Shown here piece by piece: positions 1 to 8,760 of a DNA stretch of 64,000 nucleotides (position 1 is its first letter; the number at the start of each line of letters is the position of its first letter). The notes beneath the pieces are model-generated. The model was not told the DNA's origin, ran no database searches, and worked only from the letters and a program-made list of their open reading frames with translations. Made by a program: the position numbers and the translations under genes. The DNA is from Daphnia carinata (Eukaryota > Arthropoda > Branchiopoda > Diplostraca > Daphniidae). The DNA lies in assembly GCF_022539665.2 (NCBI RefSeq), contig NC_081339.1, positions 9,545,367 through 9,609,366 on the forward strand, read 5' to 3'.

Positions 1-240
1 TGGAAGAGTCGAAAATTTCGATCATCACAAACGTACAATGTTTTTCACGTTGGACTGCTTCATTTTATGAAAATATGTTGCAAATTTGTCACTTGATCAT
101 TACAGGTGATAGCTGCATTTACCACCCCCTGCTCTAAGTCATCTATAACTGATCATTATACAGTATATTTAGATGATCTCACTTTTTCTTCATTTCAATC
201 TCTTAACATACCAAAGGATTTGTGTGGAAAGAACGATAAC
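1..240 (+). repeat. Left TIR of the 1-3596 transposon
   Basis: The arm pairs with 3355-3596 in inverted orientation. Shared landmarks are the tract around CAGGTGATAGCTG, the TTAGATGAT block and the terminal GAAAATTTCGA. Identity falls toward the inner end. Confidence 0.75.
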
Positions 241-352
241 ATTGTTGTTGTTGTCGGTTGTTGTGGTTTATTGTGTTTTGCCTGGCTTCAGGAGAGGGAT
301 GACAATGGATTGTTTCCAGTGGTCTAGGACGTAGCCTTTAGAAAGGAAGGTA

Positions 353-706
353 TTAAACAGTTGCTCTGGCAACTGTTTTGTTTTGGTGGCCTTTATTCTT
401 TCCCGATTGGTCCTGTAACATAGAGTTGTGTATAAGATCTGCCCACACTGCTTTGATTTTGGTTTTTGGGAGGCTTTTTTTTATTTCGTCCATCGTTATT
501 GGGTCATTAGGAACGCTAGGGTGGCAGGATGATATTTTCCCGTTAATCAGTGATTCGAAGGATTTGTTCTCTGGGATGTTTGACGGATGGACGCTGCTAA
601 AGAGGTTTAGGAATAGTTTCGCTTTTTCCCTCGGTGTGTTGTAAGTTGACTCTTTGGATTTGATAGTTGTGCCATCTGGGGAGGGATTGGATTCTTTGCC
701 TATCAT
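353..706 (-). pseudogene. LINE (non-LTR) reverse-transcriptase fragment
   Basis: The 117-residue minus-strand frame resembles the segment just before and into the reverse-transcriptase domain of Jockey-like non-LTR elements: a region like FLNLFSSVHP, then a helix ending ITMDEIKKSLPKTK, then a degenerate version of the motif that normally reads GPDGIHN. No YXDD catalytic motif or endonuclease is present. It is a short dead remnant inside the DNA transposon. Recognition rests on motif spacing alone, so the LINE clade is uncertain. Confidence 0.5.
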
Positions 707-844
707 ACGTTTCGTGCAAGACCAGAACTACGGTTGATCGTGGGAGCAACAGCTGTTCCAATGCAAAGAACGGTATTTTGTTTTTGCAATAACAAATTGC
801 CAAGCTTAATTTTACCGGCAACAATGTTTTGGTTGTTCCCACAC

Positions 845-1005
845 AAATCCTTTGGCCTTTCCAGAAAATGAAATGAAGAGTAAAGGGAGATCATCTAAAT
901 ATATAACGATTACTTAAAGATGACTTAGAACAGTTGTGATAAATGCAGCTATCACCTGTAGGCTGTAGCGATCACGTTACAACTTTTAAACATATTTTCA
1001 AAAAT
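845..1005 (-). repeat. Third, internal copy of the same TIR
   Basis: The sequence from about 845 to 1005 is again in inverted orientation to 1-240, including the TCATCTAAATAT and CAGCTATCACCTGTA blocks. Together with the left arm it could bound a smaller ~1-kb relative (1-1005) nested at the end of the larger element. Confidence 0.6.
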
Positions 1006-2439
1006 AAAAAAAATCTTTAAAAAAATAATCCTTTTAGTTAGTTTTAGTTTGGTAGCCAGCTAACGGAGAAGGTTTGGTGAATGTACGTTCTCCCCCTATG
1101 ATGGGTAAACTGTTAAAGATATTAGTTGAATCCTAATCCAAAGAAAGATTAATTACAATTGTTTTTAGTGTTTTGGGGGTTCGTAAAGTTACTTTCGTTA
1201 CATTGAACCAGGCTTGCCGCGAGCGCGCACAAAATTTGAGCGAATTTGAGCTCTGCTTAAATTTTTAAGCGGCAAGGTTGAACCGCTTAACCAGTTGAAG
1301 GGTTCCGATTGCTGTGCTGGAGACCCGAGTTCGAAACTAGCCTCAGACATTTCCTTTTTTTTTCCTTTCCTACCGTAAGCTGGCCACGCGCGGCGCTAGG
1401 TTCCCCTTTCCACTGTTTTTCCCACACATTTCAATTCTGCATTAGTTACCAAACAGTGGAAAGTGGAGCTCGGTTTGGGGTATTACGCCCCTCTGGCAAT
1501 GCAATTTTAGGCGCTGGAGTTATTGCGCGCTGTTAGGCCGTTATTATAGTAGGCCATGTGCACAAGTAAGTCCGTTCCCTAGGCAACCACGGGAAGCTGA
1601 TGCAGATTGCAGACGCACCAGTCGCATATATAGCAGACAGCAGACAGCAGACAGCAGAAGGCAAAATGTGCGATAGGGCAAATTTGGAGCGCCGCATCCA
1701 TAGATAAAGACCACTGGTTCGTTATCTCCATAAGAAAAATAACATGGGCTGCTGACGCAGAAATTTTGGGTACCCTTCCTACGATTTTTTGGATCCTTAC
1801 TTTGATTATACTGCCATCTAGTGGAGGTTGTGATCACTACTTTAGGTATAAACAGTTTCCATTAACCGCCATTGCTTGTGGCAGTTTGTGGCATCCTGAA
1901 GCTAGATTTGGCTTGAAAATGTCGTTTTCTAAAGAAAGTAAGAATAGGATAGGTTTGTACAGTTTGATCTATGGAGTGATCGTTCTAATGTTGAGAGACT
2001 AAAGTAAATAATAATTGAATTTAAAGGTTACGTTATGAAAGGCAGCTTTGGTAAATGGAAAAACGGAAAACAAGAACTTGAAAGTGTGGTCTAACCACAA
2101 TTTGAAGAAAATTGAGCCAAAAAATCTAGAGCCTGATAAAAATAGACGACCAATTAACATCGTTTCTCTTAAAAAGTAACTCTTCTGAAGGTCTTTTCAT
2201 TTCTAGCTTGTTAATCAATATTCCAACACGGGGTGTTTCTATAGTTCAAGATCTCGATAGTAACAAAGTTGGCGTGGGACCACAATAGTTCTAACCAAAA
2301 AATTAACACCAGGCACCATGCTTCCAATCCTGAAATAACTGCAAGATCGTCTAGCAGCTAAGCTCTCATAATTCACAGGTATATGTTAAACTTTGTATTT
2401 AAGGAAGACCAGCCAGCCATCTGATATCAGCTATTTTCA

Positions 2440-2717
2440 GGGAGAAAATGAAACCCTAACTTGAACAGAAGTTAGATAAAGCGAAGAAGAAGAAATTAAA
2501 AAGGAAAAATAAAAAGATGACTTCAAAATTGCCAAACCTTCACAAACCACCAAGGCAGCATCTGTCATCAACCTGTGGTCATACAGAGTTTGTCAAAACA
2601 GAAATTTCTGAGCCAAGAATTACAAGTACACTGCCAAAGCCAATTTTTAACACTGAAGGCTGCCTGGTTTTCAGCAAATTTGATTTTGGAGAACTAATTA
2701 TCTTTTACCCATTCTAA
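2440..2717 (+). repeat. Coding-like repeat, inverted partner at 62375-62650
   Basis: This stretch contains a 66-codon ATG frame (2517-2717) rich in Pro, Thr and Lys. Its reverse complement is clearly similar to 62375-62650, for example around the tract that becomes GTTCTCCAAAATCAAATTTG. The lysine-rich part upstream is shared as well. Two distant copies with similar coding potential suggest a dispersed element, probably the body of the TIR family at 1-3596. I do not recognise the protein. Confidence 0.5.
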
Positions 2718-2928
2718 AAAAGACCGCTTTAGATCCAAACGCAGCAATGATTAAAATTTAAAAAAAACGTCAAAGAAAAAGTGAAAATCTTGGAAGCAGG
2801 CTTGCCGTTTCGCTTAAATTTTTAAGCGAATTTAAAAAAAAAAATTAAGATCTTCAAAAATTTTTACCTTTTTGTATTACAATAGGTAAAAGACGATGTG
2901 AATTGCTTGCTAAATCAATTAAAAAACG

Positions 2929-3131
2929 CGATAAAATCAAATCACAAAGTTAAAAGAAGTGGACGAATGCATCGAAGAACAGAAAAAGAGAAAAGCCGAC
3001 ATTAAGAAAAATGAAAAGAAAGAACCTAAACTGAGGAAAAAAGGCCAATTTATCGCATTAATGAGCGATACTGACTCTTGGATGTGTAACTCCTGTTCTG
3101 TTATGTGCAAAACGTGTGATAGTTTTGTATA
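2929..3131 (+). pseudogene. Short Lys/Glu-rich frame ending in a Cys cluster
   Basis: A plus-strand frame follows an in-frame stop near 2935 and runs to a TAA at about 3129-3131. It encodes a Lys/Glu-rich helix and then a C-x2-C-x3-C-x2-C cluster (CNSCSVMCKTC). There is no ATG at its start, so it would have to be an exon or a remnant. It is not recognised and could be chance coding potential in the transposon body. Confidence 0.25.
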
Positions 3132-3354
3132 AAAATACACTGGCATGCTTTCCATGATCGTGGAAAATTTGAAGTAAAAAATCTTTGGTTCATTTAAAAA
3201 GGTTCTTTTCCCGGTTCAGATAAGACTTACTTGTTTATCTTTATTTCATTACAGTTTCCTCTCATGGCCATAGATGCGATTACGATGATTGTTTACCGTC
3301 AAGAATGATATCAGTTCTTATGGTCCAAATCCATTGGCCTTATAAAAGAATGAA

Positions 3355-3596
3355 ATGAATAAAAAAAGAAAATTATCTAAATGTCTAACGATCATTTATA
3401 GATGACGAAACGGAAAAAGAGTGAAATCATCTAAATATGTAATGATCAGTTTTAGAAGACTGAGACCAGGGAATGGTAAATACAGCTATCACCTGTAATA
3501 ATCTCGTGACTCATTTTCAACATATTTTCATAAAATTAAGCAGTTCGACGTGAAAAACATTGTCCATTGTTATAATCGAAATTTTCGACTATTCCA
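3355..3596 (-). repeat. Right TIR of the 1-3596 transposon
   Basis: This is the reverse complement of 1-240, with an inner part containing an extra internal repeat of the TTAGATGAT block. Beyond 3596 the sequence runs into an A-tract. Confidence 0.75.
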
Positions 3597-4368
3597 AAAA
3601 AACTAAATTATTGGCGCCAAATTCACCACGTTTCCCAGTGAATATGAATTAACAGCTGTTCGTTTTTCTATCCTGTTCTTATCTCTTCCGAATACCGTAT
3701 ACAAGAAATAGCACTGTTTATTCTATAAATATCATTAGTTGTTCCAAATAAAGAGGTCATTACAATCATAACGAGAAAACCGTTTATTTTTACCAGTTAC
3801 TTTGTTGATGGAATTCAAAGGTTGATAAATAACATACACAATTCCCCCTATCTCATCTATCATTTCATTCATGACAACTTCAAAGAAATTTTTGAGCTAG
3901 TTTGATAAACCTGGTCTTTTAGTTTTCAGTTTCTTTTTTATTATTATTTTGTGTTTCAATTTAAAACTAACGCGGTTTTTTCTTCTTGTAAAATTTTTGC
4001 CGTACGAAGTGTCATTGTTTGTCTCCTGCAAATTTGATCGAAGCCTGGAAACTGAGAAGCATTTTGTCAACGGCGTCGATGCGGATTGAGAATCGGATGA
4101 ATAGAAAAAAAATGGTTTTCAGACAACCACCTTCCTTTAGTTAGAGCCTCCTTAAGAGTTATCTGCCTGTGAACAATATTGATACGGTCTATGGAAAGGT
4201 GAAAATGAAAAAAAAACGTACAGTAATAGTTTCGAGCAGGGGTGAGCAAATTTAATTTTTAAATTGGTATCTGTTTTAATGTGTGTGTTTTTTCATCTAA
4301 AATTAAAGCGAGTCTGGTTAAAAAAAAGAACATAAGGAGAATAAACTATCGATTCGGGCATCAATCAC
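3597..4368. other. AT-rich intergenic stretch
   Basis: No gene, RNA or repeat boundary could be supported here. Short open frames are AT-rich and show no conserved motifs. Confidence 0.5.
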
Positions 4369-4376
4369 TTTGCGAC
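4369..4376. repeat. Left target-site duplication of the hAT MITE
   Basis: TTTGCGAC, repeated exactly at 4968-4975 on the other side of the element. Confidence 0.85.
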
Positions 4377-4967
4377 CAGAGATAAGGAGATGGGACACTG
4401 AATAGGGAAAGCCGCCATGACAGATTTCGGCACTCCATCTAGCGGCTAATTCCCTCCCTTTCTCATTAGCAGACGAATTCCCTGCAAAAAAGCATTGTTA
4501 CAGGCGGATGATTTGAAATGGTCACGGAGAGTTAGACAATGCGCAAGTTAATAACACATAAAAGAAAGTTTCATGACTAAAAGTAAATTGTAACTACTAC
4601 CGTAACAACTTGTAAACTGAGCCTGGGTATTTTGCAGTATAAAATTTGATAATTAGCTAACATTCCCTGGAAACAATTCAATGGAAACTGGAATGGAAAG
4701 TATTTGTAAGCCAAAAATTCCAGAAAATCGACCCCTTTTGATTCTCCGAGTTTTCAATGCCCTCCGAGTAACAGAACTTTCGTTGTGTGTTTTTATCTGG
4801 CGAAATGTCCGACTTTCCTTTCCCATATTCAAATTGCCGCCTGTCACATTGGTTCCTTGCAGGGAATTCGTCTGCTAATGATGAAGGGAGGGAATTAGCC
4901 GCTAGATGCTGCCCCAAAAAGTGTCATAGCGGCGTTAACACGGTCGTGTCCCATCTCCTTATCTCTG
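4377..4967. mobile_element. hAT-type MITE with 8-bp target duplication
   Basis: Inverted arms of about 130 bp (roughly 4377-4510 and 4835-4967) begin CAGAGATAAGGAGATGGGAC at both ends when read inward. The element is flanked by the direct repeat TTTGCGAC at 4369-4376 and 4968-4975. An 8-bp duplication with CAGAG-type termini is the hallmark of the hAT superfamily. At 591 bp with no transposase it is a non-autonomous MITE. Open frames across it are not coding. Confidence 0.85.
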
Positions 4968-4975
4968 TTTGCGAC

Positions 4976-5562
4976 ACGAGCGAAGTAAGTCAAATTTTTC
5001 ATCGGTTTGGATTAAACGTGAAGTGGGGAGAGATTTTAAACGAGCGAGGTAATCTAAACGATACGACGGATGACAATGTACTATTTACAATTTTTGTTTT
5101 CACGCGAGACGAAAAAAGTTGTGGAGGTAGATGCAACCTAAAAACATTTTCCTTTCAATGATTTTGTGTCAAACGGCTGGTTGATGAATGATGGCCATTA
5201 GACGGCCCCATAAGTCTTTGGTGCAGGATTTCGACCTTGGTTTGGAAAGACGAATGATTTAACATGACAAAAATAGAATAAATGATAATAAAAAAGGTTC
5301 TTACTTTTGAATAGGCTGCAGAAATTCATTGGTGACAGTTACAGTTATTACAGCTATCGAACCGGTTGGTATGAGGCGAACAGCCGTTCTTGCTGTTTGA
5401 ATTATCGTTAGAAAGTCATTGTAATCGGTAAGATTGAGGTGCTAAAGCTTGTGGTTGATGCACTGGATGTACCTACATAACAGAGAAAACACATCATGTA
5501 ACGCAAGAAAGCATTAAATCTTGTAAATGAAAATTACATTTGATGACACTTTTGAATAAATG
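4976..5562. other. Host flank left of element 1
   Basis: No gene could be supported. The right part is the original neighbour of 19176 onward before element 1 inserted, since both sides of the element carry GCGT. Confidence 0.5.
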
Positions 5563-5566
5563 GCGT
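5563..5566. repeat. Target-site duplication of element 1 (left)
   Basis: GCGT, matched by GCGT at 19172-19175 immediately after the other LTR. A 4-bp duplication is typical of Metaviridae integrases. Confidence 0.85.
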
Positions 5567-5767
5567 TGTAAAGTTTCAAACCTCGTGTATTGCAGTGGAT
5601 TGTCGTAACAAGTCCGAATTACATGTTACAATCATGCAGTATTTATACTACTAACACACATACAAAATGAAGGTAAAATGGGAGGGGACACGTTCACTTT
5701 CACTTGTGAAACGCTTGAGGGATGTTGAGGGTGTGGCTGTCTTCGGATAGCCTGTGGGCTCGTTACA
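5567..5767 (-). repeat. 3' LTR of element 1
   Basis: A 201-bp repeat, TGTAAAG...CGTTACA on the plus strand, identical by eye to 18971-19171. On the element strand it holds a TATA-like TATAAATA (plus-strand 5640-5647). Confidence 0.93.
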
Positions 5768-5781
5768 TTCCTTCCCCTCTT
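5768..5781 (-). other. Polypurine tract of element 1
   Basis: On the minus strand the bases directly before the 3' LTR read AGAGGGGAAGGAA. This is the purine-rich primer for plus-strand DNA synthesis and confirms both the orientation and the LTR edge. Confidence 0.85.
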
Positions 5782-5981
5782 CGATGAGAAGAATTGGTCC
5801 TCCAATGTGTGTGTTTCCATCACCGACTATTGTTTTACGGATAATATAAAAAACTTGTTCCTTCACCTGAATTTTTAGCAGAAATTGTTCTCCTTCTTCT
5901 TTTTCTGTCACCAACTACAGCTGCTTCTATGAATACTAATGATGGCTATGGTTGAATAAACCGGTTCTATCTTCGTCTTGA

Positions 5982-7223
5982 TTATAGTGCGTTTGTGCTG
6001 TCATTGTTTGACATAGCCGTATGTCCACGGTTGTCTTTTATTTTTGTATCTGCTCCGTGTAGAAGCAGTAACTCGATCATGTCTGATTGTTTGTATCTCA
6101 CTGCATCGTGTAGGGCGGTTGTGCCCGTTTCGTCTTGTTGGTTGACGTCGATTATTCTTTTTGTGCAGATTTGCGTTGCCAAGTCTTCGAGACCGTACCT
6201 GGCGAGGTAGTGTAAGGCGGTTTTGCCCTCGTTTTTTGCTATCTTGATGTTTGTTGGGGTACAAATTAGTCTTGCGCATTCTTCATTTTTGTGTGATATT
6301 GCCGTCATCAGTGGGGTTTCTCCGTCTTTATTGCGATTTGTGAATTCGCAGTTGTTGTGTTTTAATATTCTTATCAAGAATAAATCGTTGTTGGTTGCTG
6401 CCCAATGTCCGATTGTGTTCCCTTGATACATTATCTCGGGATTCGCTCCGTAGGAAAGTAAGGCATCCGTTATGTCGTACCTGTTCCTTTCTATACTGGT
6501 GTGAAGTAAGGTACGTCCTTCGTCGTATCGTTTATCTAGGAATATAGCCATTTTTTGCCTTGGCCAACATCCTAGCGATTCTAATTTGCTTTGGATGCAC
6601 CTCCTTATAGTTGGTACTGGAGCTTCCATCATGGATAAGCAAAGTTTTCCGGCTTCTAGGTCAATAGTGGCCTGTCGATGCAGCTGAATTTTTTTCGCTC
6701 GCTCCGTTGAAAGTGGTGCTATCGTTTTCATCCGACAGTTTTCGCAGGCTTTCTTTTCCCTTTGTTCGTCATTCGGCCTGCTCCGTTTTTGGGGCGGCTC
6801 ACATTGTATGTCGGCGTCACTGTTATTTTCTAATTCGGCACCATGGGGTGGGTCATATTGGAAGCCGGTGTCACTGTTATTTTCCAATATATATTCGGTA
6901 CTGTAGGCACTTTCCATGTCGGGTTCTATTTTACTATATGCATTTATCTCCTTGGTGTCGTCGTCACTCGCTTCACTGCTGTCTTTATTTTTCCTCTCTA
7001 GCTCAGAAAAATCGTTCTTTTCGGTTTTGATTCCGTTCCATTCTATATTTTTCACTATCAGCTTGTTTACATCTGCACTTTTAGCACTTTCCTTTTCTTT
7101 GTACTCTTGCTGGCTATTCTCACTTTCAGTATCACTAATGAATATTAATTCGTATTCTTTTTCTTCTTGTGGGATGATGGTTACGTCCATTGCGTTATCC
7201 TGAGTGATGTTGTTGTTTTCCAT
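5982..7223 (-). CDS. Ankyrin-repeat accessory protein of element 1 (IkB-like)
   Basis: An open frame of 413 residues starts at a true ATG (7221-7223). Residues 1-155 are acidic, Ser/Asp/Glu-rich and PEST-like, with a small internal duplication (about 114-126 and 132-144, both NNSD...PP) and a basic KRSR at 146-149. A C-x2-C pair lies at 160-163. Residues about 235-398 form five ankyrin repeats with the usual landmarks (GRTLLH, GETPLM, GKTALHYLA, GTTALHDAV, LLLLHGAD), plus a partial sixth. There is no signal peptide or membrane segment, so it should be cytosolic or nuclear. It sits between env and the 3' LTR in element sense, 200 nt from the polypurine tract. A strong splice acceptor lies 72 nt upstream (7296). 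Ankyrin proteins of this layout (IkB/Cactus, viral vankyrins) bind NF-kB factors; that role here is inference. Such a gene is not a standard Gypsy component. Confidence 0.85.
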   Translation of the reverse strand: MENNNITQDNAMDVTIIPQEEKEYELIFISDTESENSQQEYKEKESAKSADVNKLIVKNIEWNGIKTEKNDFSELERKNKDSSEASDDDTKEINAYSKIEPDMESAYSTEYILENNSDTGFQYDPPHGAELENNSDADIQCEPPQKRSRPNDEQREKKACENCRMKTIAPLSTERAKKIQLHRQATIDLEAGKLCLSMMEAPVPTIRRCIQSKLESLGCWPRQKMAIFLDKRYDEGRTLLHTSIERNRYDITDALLSYGANPEIMYQGNTIGHWAATNNDLFLIRILKHNNCEFTNRNKDGETPLMTAISHKNEECARLICTPTNIKIAKNEGKTALHYLARYGLEDLATQICTKRIIDVNQQDETGTTALHDAVRYKQSDMIELLLLHGADTKIKDNRGHTAMSNNDSTNAL

Positions 7224-7295
7224 TTTTAGAGTAAAGGTTGACTTGTGATGACACTTTTCTTTGTAGAACTTTGTCTGAATTATGTCGTTGAGACA

Positions 7296-7310
7296 CTGGG
7301 AAGAGGTTAG
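7296..7310 (-). promoter_or_regulatory. Predicted splice acceptor for the ankyrin mRNA
   Basis: On the minus strand the sequence reads CTAACCTCTTCCCAG, a branch-point-like CTAAC followed by pyrimidines and CAG, with the downstream exon starting at 7295. The first ATG after it is that of the ankyrin ORF. The branch-to-AG distance is short. With the donor at 18836 it would give a leader-spliced subgenomic mRNA. Confidence 0.5.
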
Positions 7311-7592
7311 TTTTTATATTTTGAAAAGTCTTCTTTTGCAGAGTTTTTCATAAATTCTTGTTCCCCTCTTCTTAATTTCAAAACAGGTAGTTTCTTCTAC
7401 TTTAATGTGTTCCGTCTTCTATTTCGCCGTGGGGCGAATTGATGAATATACCGTTATATTTTGACTTTCTATTTTCCTTTTTAAGTCATTGTCTTTTCTT
7501 ATAGAGGTTCTTGTGTCTCTTTTTCTTCGTGCGTTAGTTTCTGTCGTTCTTTGTTACACTACACTGCTTTTTTTTTCGATGATTTTGTTATT

Positions 7593-7595
<3 letters not shown>

Positions 7596-7643
<48 letters not shown>
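7596..7643 (-). repeat. Poly(A)48 tract inside element 1
   Basis: A run of 48 T on the plus strand is poly(A) in element orientation. It lies 317 nt after the env stop and about 370 nt before the ankyrin ATG. No AATAAA was seen just upstream. The stretch 7224-7959 around it is AT-rich and carries no other ORF. Confidence 0.8.
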
Positions 7644-7644
<1 letters not shown>

Positions 7645-7959
7645 TTTGTTTTAGTTGAGGAAAAAAAAATGTTATTTGGGTTTGTAATTTTTGTTTTGTC
7701 TATCCCAAAGGTTTTCTATTTTGAAATTTTTTGTTAATGTTAGTTTGGAATACAAAATTGTTATTCGGGTTTGTCTCTACTCTTTGTTTTACTATAAAGT
7801 TACGAGTATGGGATATATTTTAAAAATCACTTAATTGGTCGAGAAAAAAAAATGCTGATAAGTGTGTTATTTTCTGGGAGCTAATTTATTTTGTAATTAA
7901 TTAAATTTGTCAGGGGTTATGTTTAGTGGCTACTTTTAATTTCAATGACCTTGGGACTT

Positions 7960-8760
7960 TTACTTTCTGGCTGAATTACTATTGTCTGTTTCTGACATGC
8001 AACGGCATAGGTCTTCCCAAACCATGCCATATCCGACGACGTAAGTGCACATGGTGTGTTTTCCTGTACATCGTGTGATTGTGTCAGTTGTTTCGATAGA
8101 GGGGTAAATTAATGAATTTGGTGCACTTGGTCGGGGAGGGCGCATTTGACCTTGTCTTTCTGTTGTTAGTTGTGCAGGGGCGGTTGTTCTTAGGAACGGT
8201 TGTTCGATTGCTATTTCCGAATGGTAATTTGTTTCTCGTGCCGGTATCATTGATGCGAGTTCGTGTTCTTCCTCTACGCCATCATCGTATCTGGTTGTAA
8301 AGTTCCGTTTTCTGCGGATATGTTCTTTTATCTTCGAGATGGGGTTGCAAATAATGAAGATTCGTAAACATACGAGGAATAGTACAAATCCTATCGCTGA
8401 TAGACCAATTATTTTTAGTTTGTCGAACCATGAGAACATGTTTCCTATTTGATTATCTTGTTGTTCTGACATTACAATGTCTCCAACAGAATTGGAGTTG
8501 CCTTCTTGCATTCTGCCAACTAGGTCATTTAGAATATTTAATTGTTCCATTTCCATCGTCTCGTGTGCTGGATGGCTTTTCAGCGCGAAGTCGAAATCGT
8601 TAAGATGGAGTTCTTCAAATTCTGAAATGAGGTCTAAATTAGGCATGTGAATGCTAGGTGTCTGGCGTATCCAATCTCCTGTCGTAGAATTGTGTTCCCA
8701 TGTGTGTGGATTTCCATTTAAATTTACCAAAGGTGTTTTCCAGAAACAATCAGAATATGG
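7960..8760 (-). pseudogene. env of element 1, C-terminal part with membrane anchor
   Basis: This minus-strand frame opens upstream of 8730 (its apparent start is a TTG, so it is a continuation, not a gene start). It encodes a Cys/Trp-containing segment, an amphipathic stretch with an ILNDLVGRMQ heptad, then a membrane anchor (LSAIGFVLFLVCLRIFIIC) and a ~95-residue cytoplasmic tail. It follows the 8750-10480 frame; an indel near 8860 puts the two out of register. It is the stalk, anchor and tail of a type I glycoprotein. Together with the upstream pieces it forms one decayed env gene. Confidence 0.65.

Larger units (their letters stand above)
1..3596. mobile_element. DNA transposon with long terminal inverted repeats
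   Basis: The first ~240 bases reappear as a reverse complement ending at 3596. The outer ends read TGGAAGAGTCGAAAATTTCG on the left and TGGAATAGTCGAAAATTTCG on the right (from the opposite strand). The window starts exactly at the left end, so the true left boundary and any target duplication cannot be seen. The interior holds a LINE reverse-transcriptase remnant, a third partial copy of the TIR, AT-rich palindromes, and small coding-like pieces near 2440-2717 and 2929-3131, but no recognisable transposase. It is probably a non-autonomous or decayed element; the superfamily is not assigned. Confidence 0.7.

Noticed and set aside
1285..1350. tRNA-like B box (GAGTTCGAAAC) near 1328
   Set aside because: No matching A box or cloverleaf was found, so neither a tRNA nor a SINE is supported.
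4681..5161. Overlapping frames in and after the hAT MITE
   Set aside because: They lie in inverted-repeat arms and the MITE interior and have no motif or splice support.
7489..7737. Plus-strand frame with a Phe run
   Set aside because: It is translation of the poly(T) tract and has no other support.
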